A stretch of DNA of 11,065 nt from an uncultured Clostridia bacterium (GTDB lineage: Bacteria > Bacillota > Clostridia > TANB77 > CAG-508): assembly GCA_947631725.1 (NCBI GenBank), contig CANRML010000040.1, positions 1-11,065 of the forward strand, in the 5' to 3' direction. Numbering within the stretch: the first letter of the stretch is position 1; every line of letters begins with the position of its first letter. This document shows positions 1 through 6,904 of this stretch, piece after piece. Below the pieces are notes generated by a model. The model was not told where the DNA came from and made no database searches. It saw nothing but the letters and a program-made list of their open reading frames with translations. The position numbers and the translations under genes are program-made.

Positions 1-1013
1 AAGCAGATGTATTAGAATTAAAAGCAAATCCAAATAAACAAGCAAAAGGTGTTGTAATTGAAGCAAGACTAGATAAATCAAAAGGAGCAATTGCTACTAT
101 GCTTGTACAAAGAGGTAGACTAGATGTAGGAGATACTATAGTTGTAGGATCTTCTATAGGAAGAATTAGAGTAATGACAAATGAAAAAGGTAAAAAAGTA
201 AAATCAGCAACACCATCAACTCCAGTAGAAATCATGGGATTGACAGATGTACCAGAAGCAGGGGATACATTTTATGAAGTAAAAGACGAAAAAACTGCAA
301 AACACTTAATTGAAAGAAGAAAACGTCAAGCAAGAGAAAAAGCCATAAACCAAGTAACAAAAGTAACACTTGATAATTTATTCAGCCAAATGGAAGAAGG
401 AAAACTAAAAGTATTGAACTTAATTGTTAAAGCTGATGTACAAGGTTCTGTTGAAGCAGTAAAACAATCAATGGAAAAATTAAGTAATGACGAGGTAAAA
501 GTAAAAGTTATCCATAGTGCAACAGGAGCAGTAAATCAATCAGATGTTACATTAGCAAAGGTTTCAAATGCCATTATAATTGCCTTTAATGTAAGACCAG
601 ATGCAACAGCAAAAGAAATAGCAGAAAAAGACGAAGTAGAAATCAAACAATATTCTGTAATTTATCAAGCAATTGAAGATGTAGAAATGGCTATGAAAGG
701 TATGCTAGAACCTAAATATGAAGAAAAAGTTATTGGAAATGTAGAAGTAAGACAAACATTTAAAATATCAAATGTTGGTACTATTGCAGGAAGTTATGTT
801 TTAAATGGAAAAGTAGAAAGAAATGCAGGAGTTAGAGTAATACGTGATAATGTTGTTGTACATGAAGGAAAACTTGCTACATTAAAAAGATTTAAAGATG
901 ATGTAAAAGAAGTAACAAAGGGATTTGAATGTGGTATACAAATTGAAAACTATGATGACATCAAAGAAGGAGACAACATTGAAGTATATGTAATGGAAGA
1001 GATAAAAAGATAA
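1..1013 (+). CDS. infB: Translation initiation factor IF-2, C-terminal part (5' truncated by window edge)
   Basis: IF-2 is the GTPase that brings initiator fMet-tRNA to the 30S subunit and promotes subunit joining in the cytoplasm. The frame is open from the first base; the first complete codon is at base 3, giving 336 visible residues. The G domain lies upstream of the window. What remains is the beta-barrel domain II (near 40-290, with GAIATMLVQRGRLDVGD), a charged linker rich in Lys/Arg (near 300-400), the C1 domain (near 410-680, with the hallmark ADVQGSVEAV and FNVRPD), and the fMet-tRNA-binding C2 domain (near 720-1010, with GFECGI and ENYDDIKEGD). The protein ends with a normal IF-2 C-terminus and a TAA stop. 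An internal ATG at 99 is not the true start, because conserved family sequence continues upstream of it. It is followed 17 bases later by rbfA, as in many Bacillota operons. Confidence 0.97.
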   Translation, partial: ADVLELKANPNKQAKGVVIEARLDKSKGAIATMLVQRGRLDVGDTIVVGSSIGRIRVMTNEKGKKVKSATPSTPVEIMGLTDVPEAGDTFYEVKDEKTAKHLIERRKRQAREKAINQVTKVTLDNLFSQMEEGKLKVLNLIVKADVQGSVEAVKQSMEKLSNDEVKVKVIHSATGAVNQSDVTLAKVSNAIIIAFNVRPDATAKEIAEKDEVEIKQYSVIYQAIEDVEMAMKGMLEPKYEEKVIGNVEVRQTFKISNVGTIAGSYVLNGKVERNAGVRVIRDNVVVHEGKLATLKRFKDDVKEVTKGFECGIQIENYDDIKEGDNIEVYVMEEIKR

Positions 1014-1030
1014 TTAAAGAGGTGTAAACT

Positions 1031-1390
1031 ATGCCAACAAATAATAATCGATTAAATCGAATTGACGAAGAATACAGAAAAGAATTGAGCAATATCATAG
1101 ACAGAGAATTAAAAAATCCAAATATTACAGGTATGATAAGTGTTACAAAGGTAAAAGTAACAAATGATTTAAAATATGCTAAAGTTTCAGTTAGTATTTT
1201 AAATTCGAAAGATATAAAAGCAACATTAGCAGGATTAAAAAAATCTTCAGGATTTATTAGAACAGAATTAGCTAAAAGAATAAACTTAAGAAACACACCT
1301 GAATTAATATTTGAATTAGATGAATCCCTAGAATATGGAGCAAGAATTGATTCGATTTTAAAAGAAATTATGCCAAAAAAGGAAAAATAA
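1031..1390 (+). CDS. rbfA: 30S ribosome-binding factor A
   Basis: RbfA is a small KH-like protein that binds the immature 30S subunit and helps finish 16S rRNA 5'-end processing; it is also needed in cold shock in model bacteria. The 119-residue product has the normal length. It shows the family pattern: an N-terminal helix with RIDEEYRKELSNIIDRELKNP (written here as key residues of positions about 10-30), the strand pair ISVTKVKVTNDLKYAKVSVS (about 36-55), and the C-terminal FELDESLEYGARID (about 94-107). A ribosome site AGAGGTG lies at 1018-1024, 6 bases before ATG. The gene sits 17 bases after infB and 10 bases before nrnA, so it is almost surely co-transcribed and made together with IF-2. 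Two CGA codons for Arg occur near its start, which shows that CGA is read in this organism. Confidence 0.97.
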   Translation: MPTNNNRLNRIDEEYRKELSNIIDRELKNPNITGMISVTKVKVTNDLKYAKVSVSILNSKDIKATLAGLKKSSGFIRTELAKRINLRNTPELIFELDESLEYGARIDSILKEIMPKKEK

Positions 1391-1400
1391 GGAGGAACAA

Positions 1401-2354
1401 ATGACTTTAGATACAATCTTGGAAGAAATAAAAAAAGCAGAAACTATAGCAATTTTAGCACATGAATCTCCAGATGGAGATGCTATTGGTAGTGTGTTAG
1501 CAATGGGGATAGCATTAGAAAACTTAGGAAAAACTCCTGATAGAATAATAAGTGAATTTCCAAGAAAATTTAAGTTTCTACCAGGAGCAGAAAAAGTAAA
1601 AGAAGAAAGCAATATAAAAAAATATGATTTAGCAATAGCTTTAGATTGTGCAGATATGAGAAGACTAGATGGAAAAGAATACTTTGAAAATGCCAAAAAA
1701 ACAATTGTAATAGATCATCATGGTTCAAACACTATGTATGGAGACATAAATTTTGTAAATCCAGCATCACCAGCATGCTGTGAAATTTTAATAGGAATAT
1801 TCACATATTTTAACCTAGAAATACATCAAGATTTAGGAAGTTGTATTTTAACTGGAATTATAACAGACACAGGAGGATTTAAACATCAAGGAGTAACACC
1901 TGAAACTTTTGAATTTACTGCAGAATTACTACGTAAAGGTGTAAATGTTTCAGAAATATATGAAAAAGCATTAGAAACAAGAACAAGATCTAATTTTGAA
2001 TTATTAAAAAGAATTTGTGACAGGATGGAAATATTTGAAAATGGAAAAGTTGCATTTACATATATTACAAACCAAGATGAAGAAGAGGTTAATGCTGAAG
2101 TCGGAGATCATGAAGGTTTAGTAGAAATGGGAAGAGGCATAGAAGGTATAGAAGTTTCAATATTTATTAGACAAGTTGATAATGAACAAAAATATAAAGT
2201 ATCTATGCGTTCTACAAACTATGTAAATGTTTCTGATATTTGCTACCTATTTGGTGGTGGGGGACATCCAAGAGCTGCAGGATGTACTATTCAAGGAACA
2301 GTAGAACAAGTTAAGGAAAAACTATTGAAGGAAATACATAATGCTATAAAATAA
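1401..2354 (+). CDS. nrnA: DHH/DHHA1 phosphoesterase, nanoRNA/pAp phosphatase (NrnA-like)
   Basis: Members of this family degrade 2-5 nt RNA fragments and dephosphorylate 3'-phosphoadenosine 5'-phosphate (pAp) using Mn2+. The 317-residue protein has an intact DHH domain: H21, D25 and D27 in AHESPDGDAIGS, D82 in ALDCAD, and D105-H106-H107 in the DHH motif. These are the expected metal ligands. The C-terminal DHHA1 domain ends with the substrate-binding GGGGHPRAAG at residues 285-294. The ribosome site GGAGG (1391-1395) starts right after the rbfA stop and lies 5 bases before ATG. The location between rbfA and truB is usual for Clostridia-type operons and links RNA end-product clearance to ribosome and tRNA maturation genes. 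Some relatives are annotated as RecJ-like or as cyclic-dinucleotide phosphodiesterases. The short soluble DHH-DHHA1 layout, with no membrane or PAS segment, argues for NrnA rather than GdpP. Confidence 0.93.
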   Translation: MTLDTILEEIKKAETIAILAHESPDGDAIGSVLAMGIALENLGKTPDRIISEFPRKFKFLPGAEKVKEESNIKKYDLAIALDCADMRRLDGKEYFENAKKTIVIDHHGSNTMYGDINFVNPASPACCEILIGIFTYFNLEIHQDLGSCILTGIITDTGGFKHQGVTPETFEFTAELLRKGVNVSEIYEKALETRTRSNFELLKRICDRMEIFENGKVAFTYITNQDEEEVNAEVGDHEGLVEMGRGIEGIEVSIFIRQVDNEQKYKVSMRSTNYVNVSDICYLFGGGGHPRAAGCTIQGTVEQVKEKLLKEIHNAIK

Positions 2355-2374
2355 AACATTGGGGAGGAACAAAA

Positions 2375-3242
2375 ATGCAAGATGGAATTATCAATGTTTT
2401 CAAACCAAAAAACTGGACTTCACATGATATAGTTGCAGTTATAAAAAAAATAACAGGTAAAAAAGTAGGACATACAGGAACATTAGACCCCTTAGCACAA
2501 GGGGTTTTACCTATTTTGGTTGGAAAAGGAACTCGGAATTGCAAAATACTTAAATAATCATGATAAAACTTATGAAGTAGAGCTATTACTAGGCAAAAAA
2601 ACAACAACACTAGATGAAGAAGGAGAAATTATAGAAGAAGGAAAAGTTCCAGAAAAAATATTTGAGAGGGAAAGAATAGATCAGGTATTACAAAGCTTTG
2701 TTGGGAAAATAAAACAAACACCACCAATATATTCTGCTATAAAAGTAAATGGGAAAAAACTATATGAGTATGCTAGAAAAGGACAAAAAGTTGAAGTTCC
2801 AACAAGAGAAGTTAATATATATAATATGCAATTACAAAATATTGATAAAAATGCAAATATTATAAAATTTAAAGTAAAATGTAGTAAAGGTACATATATA
2901 AGAACTCTATGTGAAGATATAGCTCAAAAATTAGGGACAGTTGGCTATATGAAAAACCTAATTAGAATAAAAGTAGGAGAATTTAACATAGAAGATTCAA
3001 CATCAATAGAAGAACTGAAGGAAAACCCTAAAATTATTGAAGAAAAAATAATACCAATTGAAACAATATTTAAAGATAAGAATAAGATAATTTTAAATGA
3101 AGGAAAAATAAAACACTTTCTAAATGGAGTAAAACTATCTAATTCAAATCCAGATGGAATATATCGTATATATCAAGAAGAAAAATTTATAGGAATTGGT
3201 ATAATAGAAAAAAATTTATTAAAGAGAGATATAATTTTATAA
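2375..3242 (+). pseudogene. truB: tRNA pseudouridine(55) synthase TruB, split by a +1 frameshift
   Basis: TruB makes pseudouridine at position 55 in the T-loop of tRNAs. Frame one (2375-2557) gives 60 residues, with GHTGTLDP holding the catalytic Asp38, and runs in frame to VGKGTR (R54). It then loses homology and stops at TAA 2555-2557. Family sequence resumes in the +1 frame as IAKYLNNHDKTYEVELLLG and continues to 3242, with TPPIYSAIKVNGKKLYEYARKG and the active-site CSKGTYIRTLCEDIA. Removing one base near 2534-2538 restores a 288-residue protein of normal length with no other defect. The ribosome site GGGGAGG (2361-2367) is strong, and nrnA ends 20 bases upstream. A separate start at TTG 2520 is unlikely because no ribosome site precedes it and the product would lack the catalytic Asp. 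The break may be a sequencing error, a real recent mutation, or recoding; the otherwise intact sequence favours the first or last. Confidence 0.9.
2524..2540 (+). other. Frameshift site within truB
   Basis: The bases AAAAGGA ACT CGG A ATT GCA show where the truB frame changes. ACT CGG is codons 53-54 of frame one, and ATT GCA opens the conserved IAKYL of the +1 frame. A Shine-Dalgarno-like AAGGA (2526-2530) lies 3 bases before CGG, and CGG is the only in-frame CGG I found among the genes here. The spacing resembles the +1 recoding site of prfB. However, neither ACT nor CGG re-pairs well one base on, and the purine run simply encodes the conserved GKGT. The site is certain; its mechanism is open. 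Confidence 0.6.
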
Positions 3243-3276
3243 AACACTTCATATATTTTGATATGTGAGGTGTTTT
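3241..3276 (+). terminator. Terminator-like hairpin after truB that holds the ribosome site of the next gene
   Basis: Bases 3241-3256 can pair with 3261-3276 as a 16-bp stem (two G-U pairs, no mismatch) around the loop TTTG. The lower stem is AAAACACTTC against GAGGTGTTTT, and the upper stem is all A-U or G-U. A run of five T (3273-3277) closes the right arm, so the hairpin looks like an intrinsic terminator, A/T-symmetric and so possibly active in both directions. The GAGGTG at 3267-3272 in the right arm is also the only ribosome site for the ATG at 3278. When folded, that site is masked. Confidence 0.6.
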
Positions 3277-3277
3277 T

Positions 3278-4126
3278 ATGTATTATATCTATGAAAATGA
3301 CAAGCCTAGTTTGTTATGTAATACCTTTAATATTATTAAGCTAAAAGGAAATAAAATAATATTGCCAAATGGAGAAAAAAATGAAAAAAAGCAAATAAAA
3401 TTGGCAAAAAAAACATATAAGATAATGGAAATGGTAAGTAATATTAAAATTGTATTAAGCAAAAAGCTTCAAAAAGAAACAATATATCTAAACCAATTAC
3501 AAACATACCCTTTAGAAATCTGTGATGGAAGATGGCTATTTTTTATGCTACTTCCGGAAATTTTAGAATATATTTTAGAAAAACAAGAAATTAAAAAAGA
3601 AGAAAGTATAGTACATATATTAGTAAATGATATTAATGAAAATGTAATTGGATTAATAAAATTACTTACGGAAACTTATAAAACAATAGCAATAGTTACT
3701 AAGCATAGAGAAAAATTAAGAAAAATAGAGAATCAAATTTTAGAAGAAACAGGAACTGCAATTATCGTTATGAACAATAAAAGAAAAAGCTTACTAAAAG
3801 CTAAATTTATTGTAAACATTGACTTTCCAGAAGAATTCATAAATCAGTATTCTATATATGAAAATGCAATTATACTAGATTTATTAGGAAATACAAAAAT
3901 TAGGAAAAAAAGATTTAATGGTATAGTAATTTCAAATTATGAGATTATTGTTTCAAATAAAGCGGAATATGAAATAGAAGAAAAACTATTTTTTCAAAAA
4001 GATTTATACGAAGCGGAATTCTATAAAAAACAGCCATATATATATGTAAGAGATAAAATAAAAAAAGATAAAATAAAAATATCGGCTCTATATAGCTTAA
4101 ATGGTAATATTTTAAAATTTTCTTAA
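3278..4126 (+). CDS. Hypothetical protein, possible Rossmann-like fold
   Basis: I do not recognise this 282-residue protein and give no function. The start ATG has GAGGTG 5 bases upstream. No signal peptide or clear membrane span is seen; the hydrophobic WLFFMLLPEILEYIL (about 86-100) is too charged and short to be a sure span. Residues 111-220 alternate strands and helices: strand IVHILV (111-116), helix to about 134, strand TIAIVT (136-141), a charged helix to about 158, strand TAIIVM (160-165), then SLLKAKFIVNID (171-182), strand NAIILDL (196-202) and FNGIVIS (213-219). This order resembles an NAD(P)-binding Rossmann domain such as the C-terminal half of shikimate dehydrogenases. However, the glycine-rich loop is replaced by VNDINENVIG (116-125), so nucleotide binding is doubtful. 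The Lys content is high. It sits where ribF often follows truB, and is separated from the PBP gene by 102 bases. Confidence 0.75.
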   Translation: MYYIYENDKPSLLCNTFNIIKLKGNKIILPNGEKNEKKQIKLAKKTYKIMEMVSNIKIVLSKKLQKETIYLNQLQTYPLEICDGRWLFFMLLPEILEYILEKQEIKKEESIVHILVNDINENVIGLIKLLTETYKTIAIVTKHREKLRKIENQILEETGTAIIVMNNKRKSLLKAKFIVNIDFPEEFINQYSIYENAIILDLLGNTKIRKKRFNGIVISNYEIIVSNKAEYEIEEKLFFQKDLYEAEFYKKQPYIYVRDKIKKDKIKISALYSLNGNILKFS

Positions 4127-4142
4127 AATTCATAGGAAAGCC

Positions 4143-4171
4143 TTTATTTTTTCTAATAAATGTAATATAAT
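4143..4171 (+). promoter_or_regulatory. Candidate sigma-A promoter for the PBP gene
   Basis: A perfect -10 hexamer TATAAT is at 4166-4171. Seventeen bases upstream lies TTTATT (4143-4148), a weak match to the -35 consensus (3 of 6). Transcription would begin near 4178 and leave a leader of about 50 bases before the PBP start. In a genome this AT-rich, TATAAT occurs often by chance, but this is the largest gap between genes in the window and a promoter is expected here. Confidence 0.45.
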
Positions 4172-4190
4172 ATAGATGTTTAAAACAGAA

Positions 4191-4210
4191 GATATATTTG
4201 TAAATATATC
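4191..4210 (+). repeat. Perfect palindrome (9+9 bp, 2-base spacer) in the leader of the PBP gene
   Basis: GATATATTT (4191-4199) is followed by GT and then its exact reverse complement AAATATATC (4202-4210). The palindrome lies between the candidate promoter and the ribosome site AAAGGGA (4213-4219). With a loop of at least 4 bases it could form an 8-bp RNA hairpin just before the ribosome site. As DNA it has the size and symmetry of an operator for a dimeric repressor. It lacks the TACA...TGTA core of BlaI/MecI operators. Its A/T content raises the chance of coincidence. Confidence 0.5.
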
Positions 4211-4228
4211 AGAAAGGGAAGAAAAATT

Positions 4229-6844
4229 ATGCCAAATAATAGAAAAAATAGAAGAAGGCAAACAGACGAAACAAGACCATATAGGACTAAGACAAGACGA
4301 GTATCATATGATGAAGATGGAAAAACAAAAAAAGTGCAAACAACGAGAGGAAAAAAGAAAAAAAATAAAAATAAGAATAAATTTTCAGCAAGACACCCAA
4401 AACTAATGATATGTATAAAAATATTTATTATCCTCCTATTACTATTACTTGTAATAGGTGCAGGAATTATTGCAGCAATGTTTTTTGGGGTCTTTGGTGA
4501 TGACTTTGAAATTACAAAAGAAGAATTAGAAATAACAACAGCAAATTCTGTTGTACTTGATATAAATGGACAAATAATAACAGACTTAAGTAAAGATCAA
4601 AGCAGAAAAATTATTACATTAGATGAAATGGCTGAATATTTACCAAAAGCTTATGTTGCAATAGAAGATAAAAGATTTTATGAACATGATGGAGTGGATT
4701 GGAAAAGAACAAGTGGTGCAATTATGAATACATTACTTAAAGGCGGTTCAGCTTACGGAGGAAGCACTATCACCCAACAATTAGTAAAAAATATCACAAA
4801 TGAAAAAGAATCATCTGGGATGGCAGGTATTTTAAGAAAAGTAAAAGAGTGGGCTAAAGCTTATCAAGTAGAAAGGATGATATCAAAGCAACAAATATTA
4901 GAACTATACTTAAACATCTTATTCATTGGAGGACAAGACATACATGGAGTTGAACTAGGTTCACAATACTATTTCAGTAAAAGTGCAAAAGACTTAGACT
5001 TAGCAGAGTGTGCATTTTTAGCTGGAATAAACAGTTCACCAAATACATATAATCCATTTGATAAAAAAGAAACAGAAGAAGAACAAACAGCATTAAATGA
5101 AAAGATAAAAAATAAAGTTTTGACAGTATTAAATGAAATGAAAGATCAAGGCCTTATAGTAAATGAAGAAGATTACAATGCAGCAGTTGCAAAAACAGAA
5201 GCTGGAATTGAATTCAAAAAAGGAGATGTAGAAGGCTCAGCAAATTATTCATACCATACAGATGCAGCACTAAAACAAATTATCAACCAAGTTATGGAAG
5301 AAAAAAATGTAACAAGAGAATTTGCAGAAAAATATGTATATAGTAGCGGATTAACAATTTATACAACATTAAATCCAGAAATACAAGCAAGAGTTGAGCA
5401 AGAATTTGCAAAAACAAATTATCAAATAAAAGGTCGTGCAAAAAATAGTGACGGAACTTACAAAAATGAGCATGCACAAGCAGGTATGGCAATTTTAGAC
5501 TATAAAACAGGGCAAGTTGTAGCAGTAGGAGGAAACCTAGGAAATGCCACTGCATCAGGATGGAATAGAGCAACTCAAATGGTAAGACAGCCAGGATCTT
5601 CTATTAAGCCAATAGCTGTTGTTGGACCAGCATTACAAGAAAGAGTTATAACAGCTGCAACAGTATATAATGATGTAAAAACAGATTTTGGTGGAGGATA
5701 TTCACCTAAAAATGAAGGTAGCTTCTTAGGAAATATGAATATAAGAAAATTTATCGCTTTATCTCACAATGTTCCAGCAGTAAAAATCATGAGAGAACTA
5801 ACAGCTAAAAGATCTATGGATTACTTAGAAAAAATGGGAGTATCAACTTTAGATGAAGAAAAAGATAATCACTTATCATTAGCAATAGGTGGAATAACAC
5901 AAGGTATTAGTCCATTAGAAATGGCAGCAGCATATGGAACTATTGCAAATGATGGAATGTATATTGAACCAACATTTTATACAAAAGTGCTAGATGCAAG
6001 TGGAAATGTTGTATTAACACCAGAACAAAAACAACAAAGAGTATTTACAGAACAAGTTGCATATATAACAAGATCTATAACAGAAGAACCAACAAAGGCT
6101 GGAGGAACAGCAACATATTGTACAATTCCAGGAAAAGAAGTTTGTGCAAAAACAGGAACGACAGATGGCTCAAAAGATAGATGGCTATGTGGTATGACAC
6201 CATATTACTCAGCAGCTGTATGGTTTGGATATGATGATCCTGAAGAAATTGTTTGGACTGCTAGTGCAAACCCAGCTGGAACAATATGGTCAAATGTAAT
6301 GAGAGATATTCATAAAAACTTAAGCAGTGCAAACTTTAATACACCATCAGGAATTGTAAGCGAAACTGTCTGCAGAAAAACTGGATGTTTGGCAACATCA
6401 AGTTGTTCAGATAAATATACAGAAATATTTACACAAGATAATTTACCACAAAAATGTGAAGGACATGGAGTTCAAAAACTATGTAGTGAAACTGGAAAAG
6501 TTGCAACAGAATATTGCCCATCAACAAAAAATAACAGTTATGGTGGAACTATTCCAAAAGAAAGCTTAAATTTATGGACGCCAAGTCAAAAATCAGCTGG
6601 TGGTAGAGTAACAGAAACTTGTACAGTTCATACAAAACCAACGACTAATACAACTGATACACCAAAAGAAAATACAAGTAATACAACAAATGCTACTAAA
6701 CCGGCAAATGAAGCTACAGGAGGAAACAAAGTAGATAATACTAGTGCTCCACCTAAAAATACAACAGCTGGAGGAAATACAGCAAAGCCATCTACTAATA
6801 CTGCTCCAAAGCCAAGTACAGATACTGATAAAACAGAAGGATAA
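4229..6844 (+). CDS. Class A penicillin-binding protein (PBP1A-like): peptidoglycan glycosyltransferase/DD-transpeptidase
   Basis: This 871-residue enzyme polymerises lipid II and cross-links the peptides at the outer face of the membrane. A very basic cytoplasmic tail (1-59) precedes one membrane anchor (about 61-88). The GT51 domain follows, with catalytic E146 in IEDKRFYEHDG and GGSTITQQLVKN at 177-188. The transpeptidase domain has all three motifs: S457-x-x-K460 in QPGSSIKP, S512-H-N514, and K641-T-G-T644. The region 706-800 has seven cysteines, including two matching units of the form CxxTGxxATxxC (715-726 and 752-763). A low-complexity Thr/Asn/Pro/Lys tail (about 803-871) may thread into the wall. 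The start is set by AAAGGGA 9 bases before ATG. An overlapping open frame from 4176 is a shadow. The gene appears to have its own promoter. The ponA/pbp1A name is plausible, but orthology is not decided. Confidence 0.95.
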   Translation: MPNNRKNRRRQTDETRPYRTKTRRVSYDEDGKTKKVQTTRGKKKKNKNKNKFSARHPKLMICIKIFIILLLLLLVIGAGIIAAMFFGVFGDDFEITKEELEITTANSVVLDINGQIITDLSKDQSRKIITLDEMAEYLPKAYVAIEDKRFYEHDGVDWKRTSGAIMNTLLKGGSAYGGSTITQQLVKNITNEKESSGMAGILRKVKEWAKAYQVERMISKQQILELYLNILFIGGQDIHGVELGSQYYFSKSAKDLDLAECAFLAGINSSPNTYNPFDKKETEEEQTALNEKIKNKVLTVLNEMKDQGLIVNEEDYNAAVAKTEAGIEFKKGDVEGSANYSYHTDAALKQIINQVMEEKNVTREFAEKYVYSSGLTIYTTLNPEIQARVEQEFAKTNYQIKGRAKNSDGTYKNEHAQAGMAILDYKTGQVVAVGGNLGNATASGWNRATQMVRQPGSSIKPIAVVGPALQERVITAATVYNDVKTDFGGGYSPKNEGSFLGNMNIRKFIALSHNVPAVKIMRELTAKRSMDYLEKMGVSTLDEEKDNHLSLAIGGITQGISPLEMAAAYGTIANDGMYIEPTFYTKVLDASGNVVLTPEQKQQRVFTEQVAYITRSITEEPTKAGGTATYCTIPGKEVCAKTGTTDGSKDRWLCGMTPYYSAAVWFGYDDPEEIVWTASANPAGTIWSNVMRDIHKNLSSANFNTPSGIVSETVCRKTGCLATSSCSDKYTEIFTQDNLPQKCEGHGVQKLCSETGKVATEYCPSTKNNSYGGTIPKESLNLWTPSQKSAGGRVTETCTVHTKPTTNTTDTPKENTSNTTNATKPANEATGGNKVDNTSAPPKNTTAGGNTAKPSTNTAPKPSTDTDKTEG

Positions 6845-6854
6845 AATAAATTAA

Positions 6855-6882
6855 AAATAGCGGATCAAAAAGTCCGCTATTT
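6855..6882 (+). terminator. 10-bp perfect hairpin between the PBP gene and cysS
   Basis: AAATAGCGGA (6855-6864) pairs exactly with TCCGCTATTT (6873-6882) around the 8-base loop TCAAAAAG. The hairpin starts 10 bases after the PBP stop and is preceded by an A-rich run, but only three T follow it before GGACAT. It may therefore be a weak terminator, a partial read-through point or a 3'-end stabilising hairpin. No clear promoter is visible between it and cysS, which suggests at least some read-through into cysS. It is one of the most GC-rich spots in the non-coding part of the window, consistent with selection on structure. Confidence 0.65.
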
Positions 6883-6904
6883 GGACATATAAGAGGAGGC
6901 AATA

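Noticed and set aside
961..1696. Minus-strand open frames over rbfA and nrnA
   Set aside because: Antisense to conserved genes, rich in Phe/Leu/Ser as expected from the complement of A-rich coding DNA, and without ribosome sites; the other minus-strand frames (for example 5292-5573, 7374-7742, 8840-9205, 10286-10549) are rejected for the same reasons.
2450..2540. TruB as a truly decayed gene
   Set aside because: As a working view only: no further stops or lost motifs are seen in the remaining 230 codons, unlike a gene free of selection; a very recent mutation cannot be excluded.
2520..3242. A separate gene starting at TTG 2520 for the C-terminal part of TruB
   Set aside because: No ribosome site at useful spacing, and the product would lack the catalytic Asp; it is the continuation of truB in the shifted frame.
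4127..4165. Intrinsic terminator for the hypothetical gene around AGGAAAGCCT and the T run at 4147-4152
   Set aside because: Only a 3-bp stem can form; the T run has no adequate hairpin before it.
4176..4406. Small + strand open frame of 76 codons overlapping the PBP start
   Set aside because: It has no ribosome site and runs through the basic, A-rich 5' end of the PBP gene in another frame; a shadow.
6640..6840. Tandem DNA repeat in the PBP tail
   Set aside because: The Thr/Asn/Pro-rich residues recur without a constant period; low complexity rather than a true repeat.
6845..6904. T-box leader before cysS (and before argS)
   Set aside because: T-boxes are common before synthetase genes in Bacillota but need well over 100 bases; the gaps here are 60 and 5 bases and show no T-box core.
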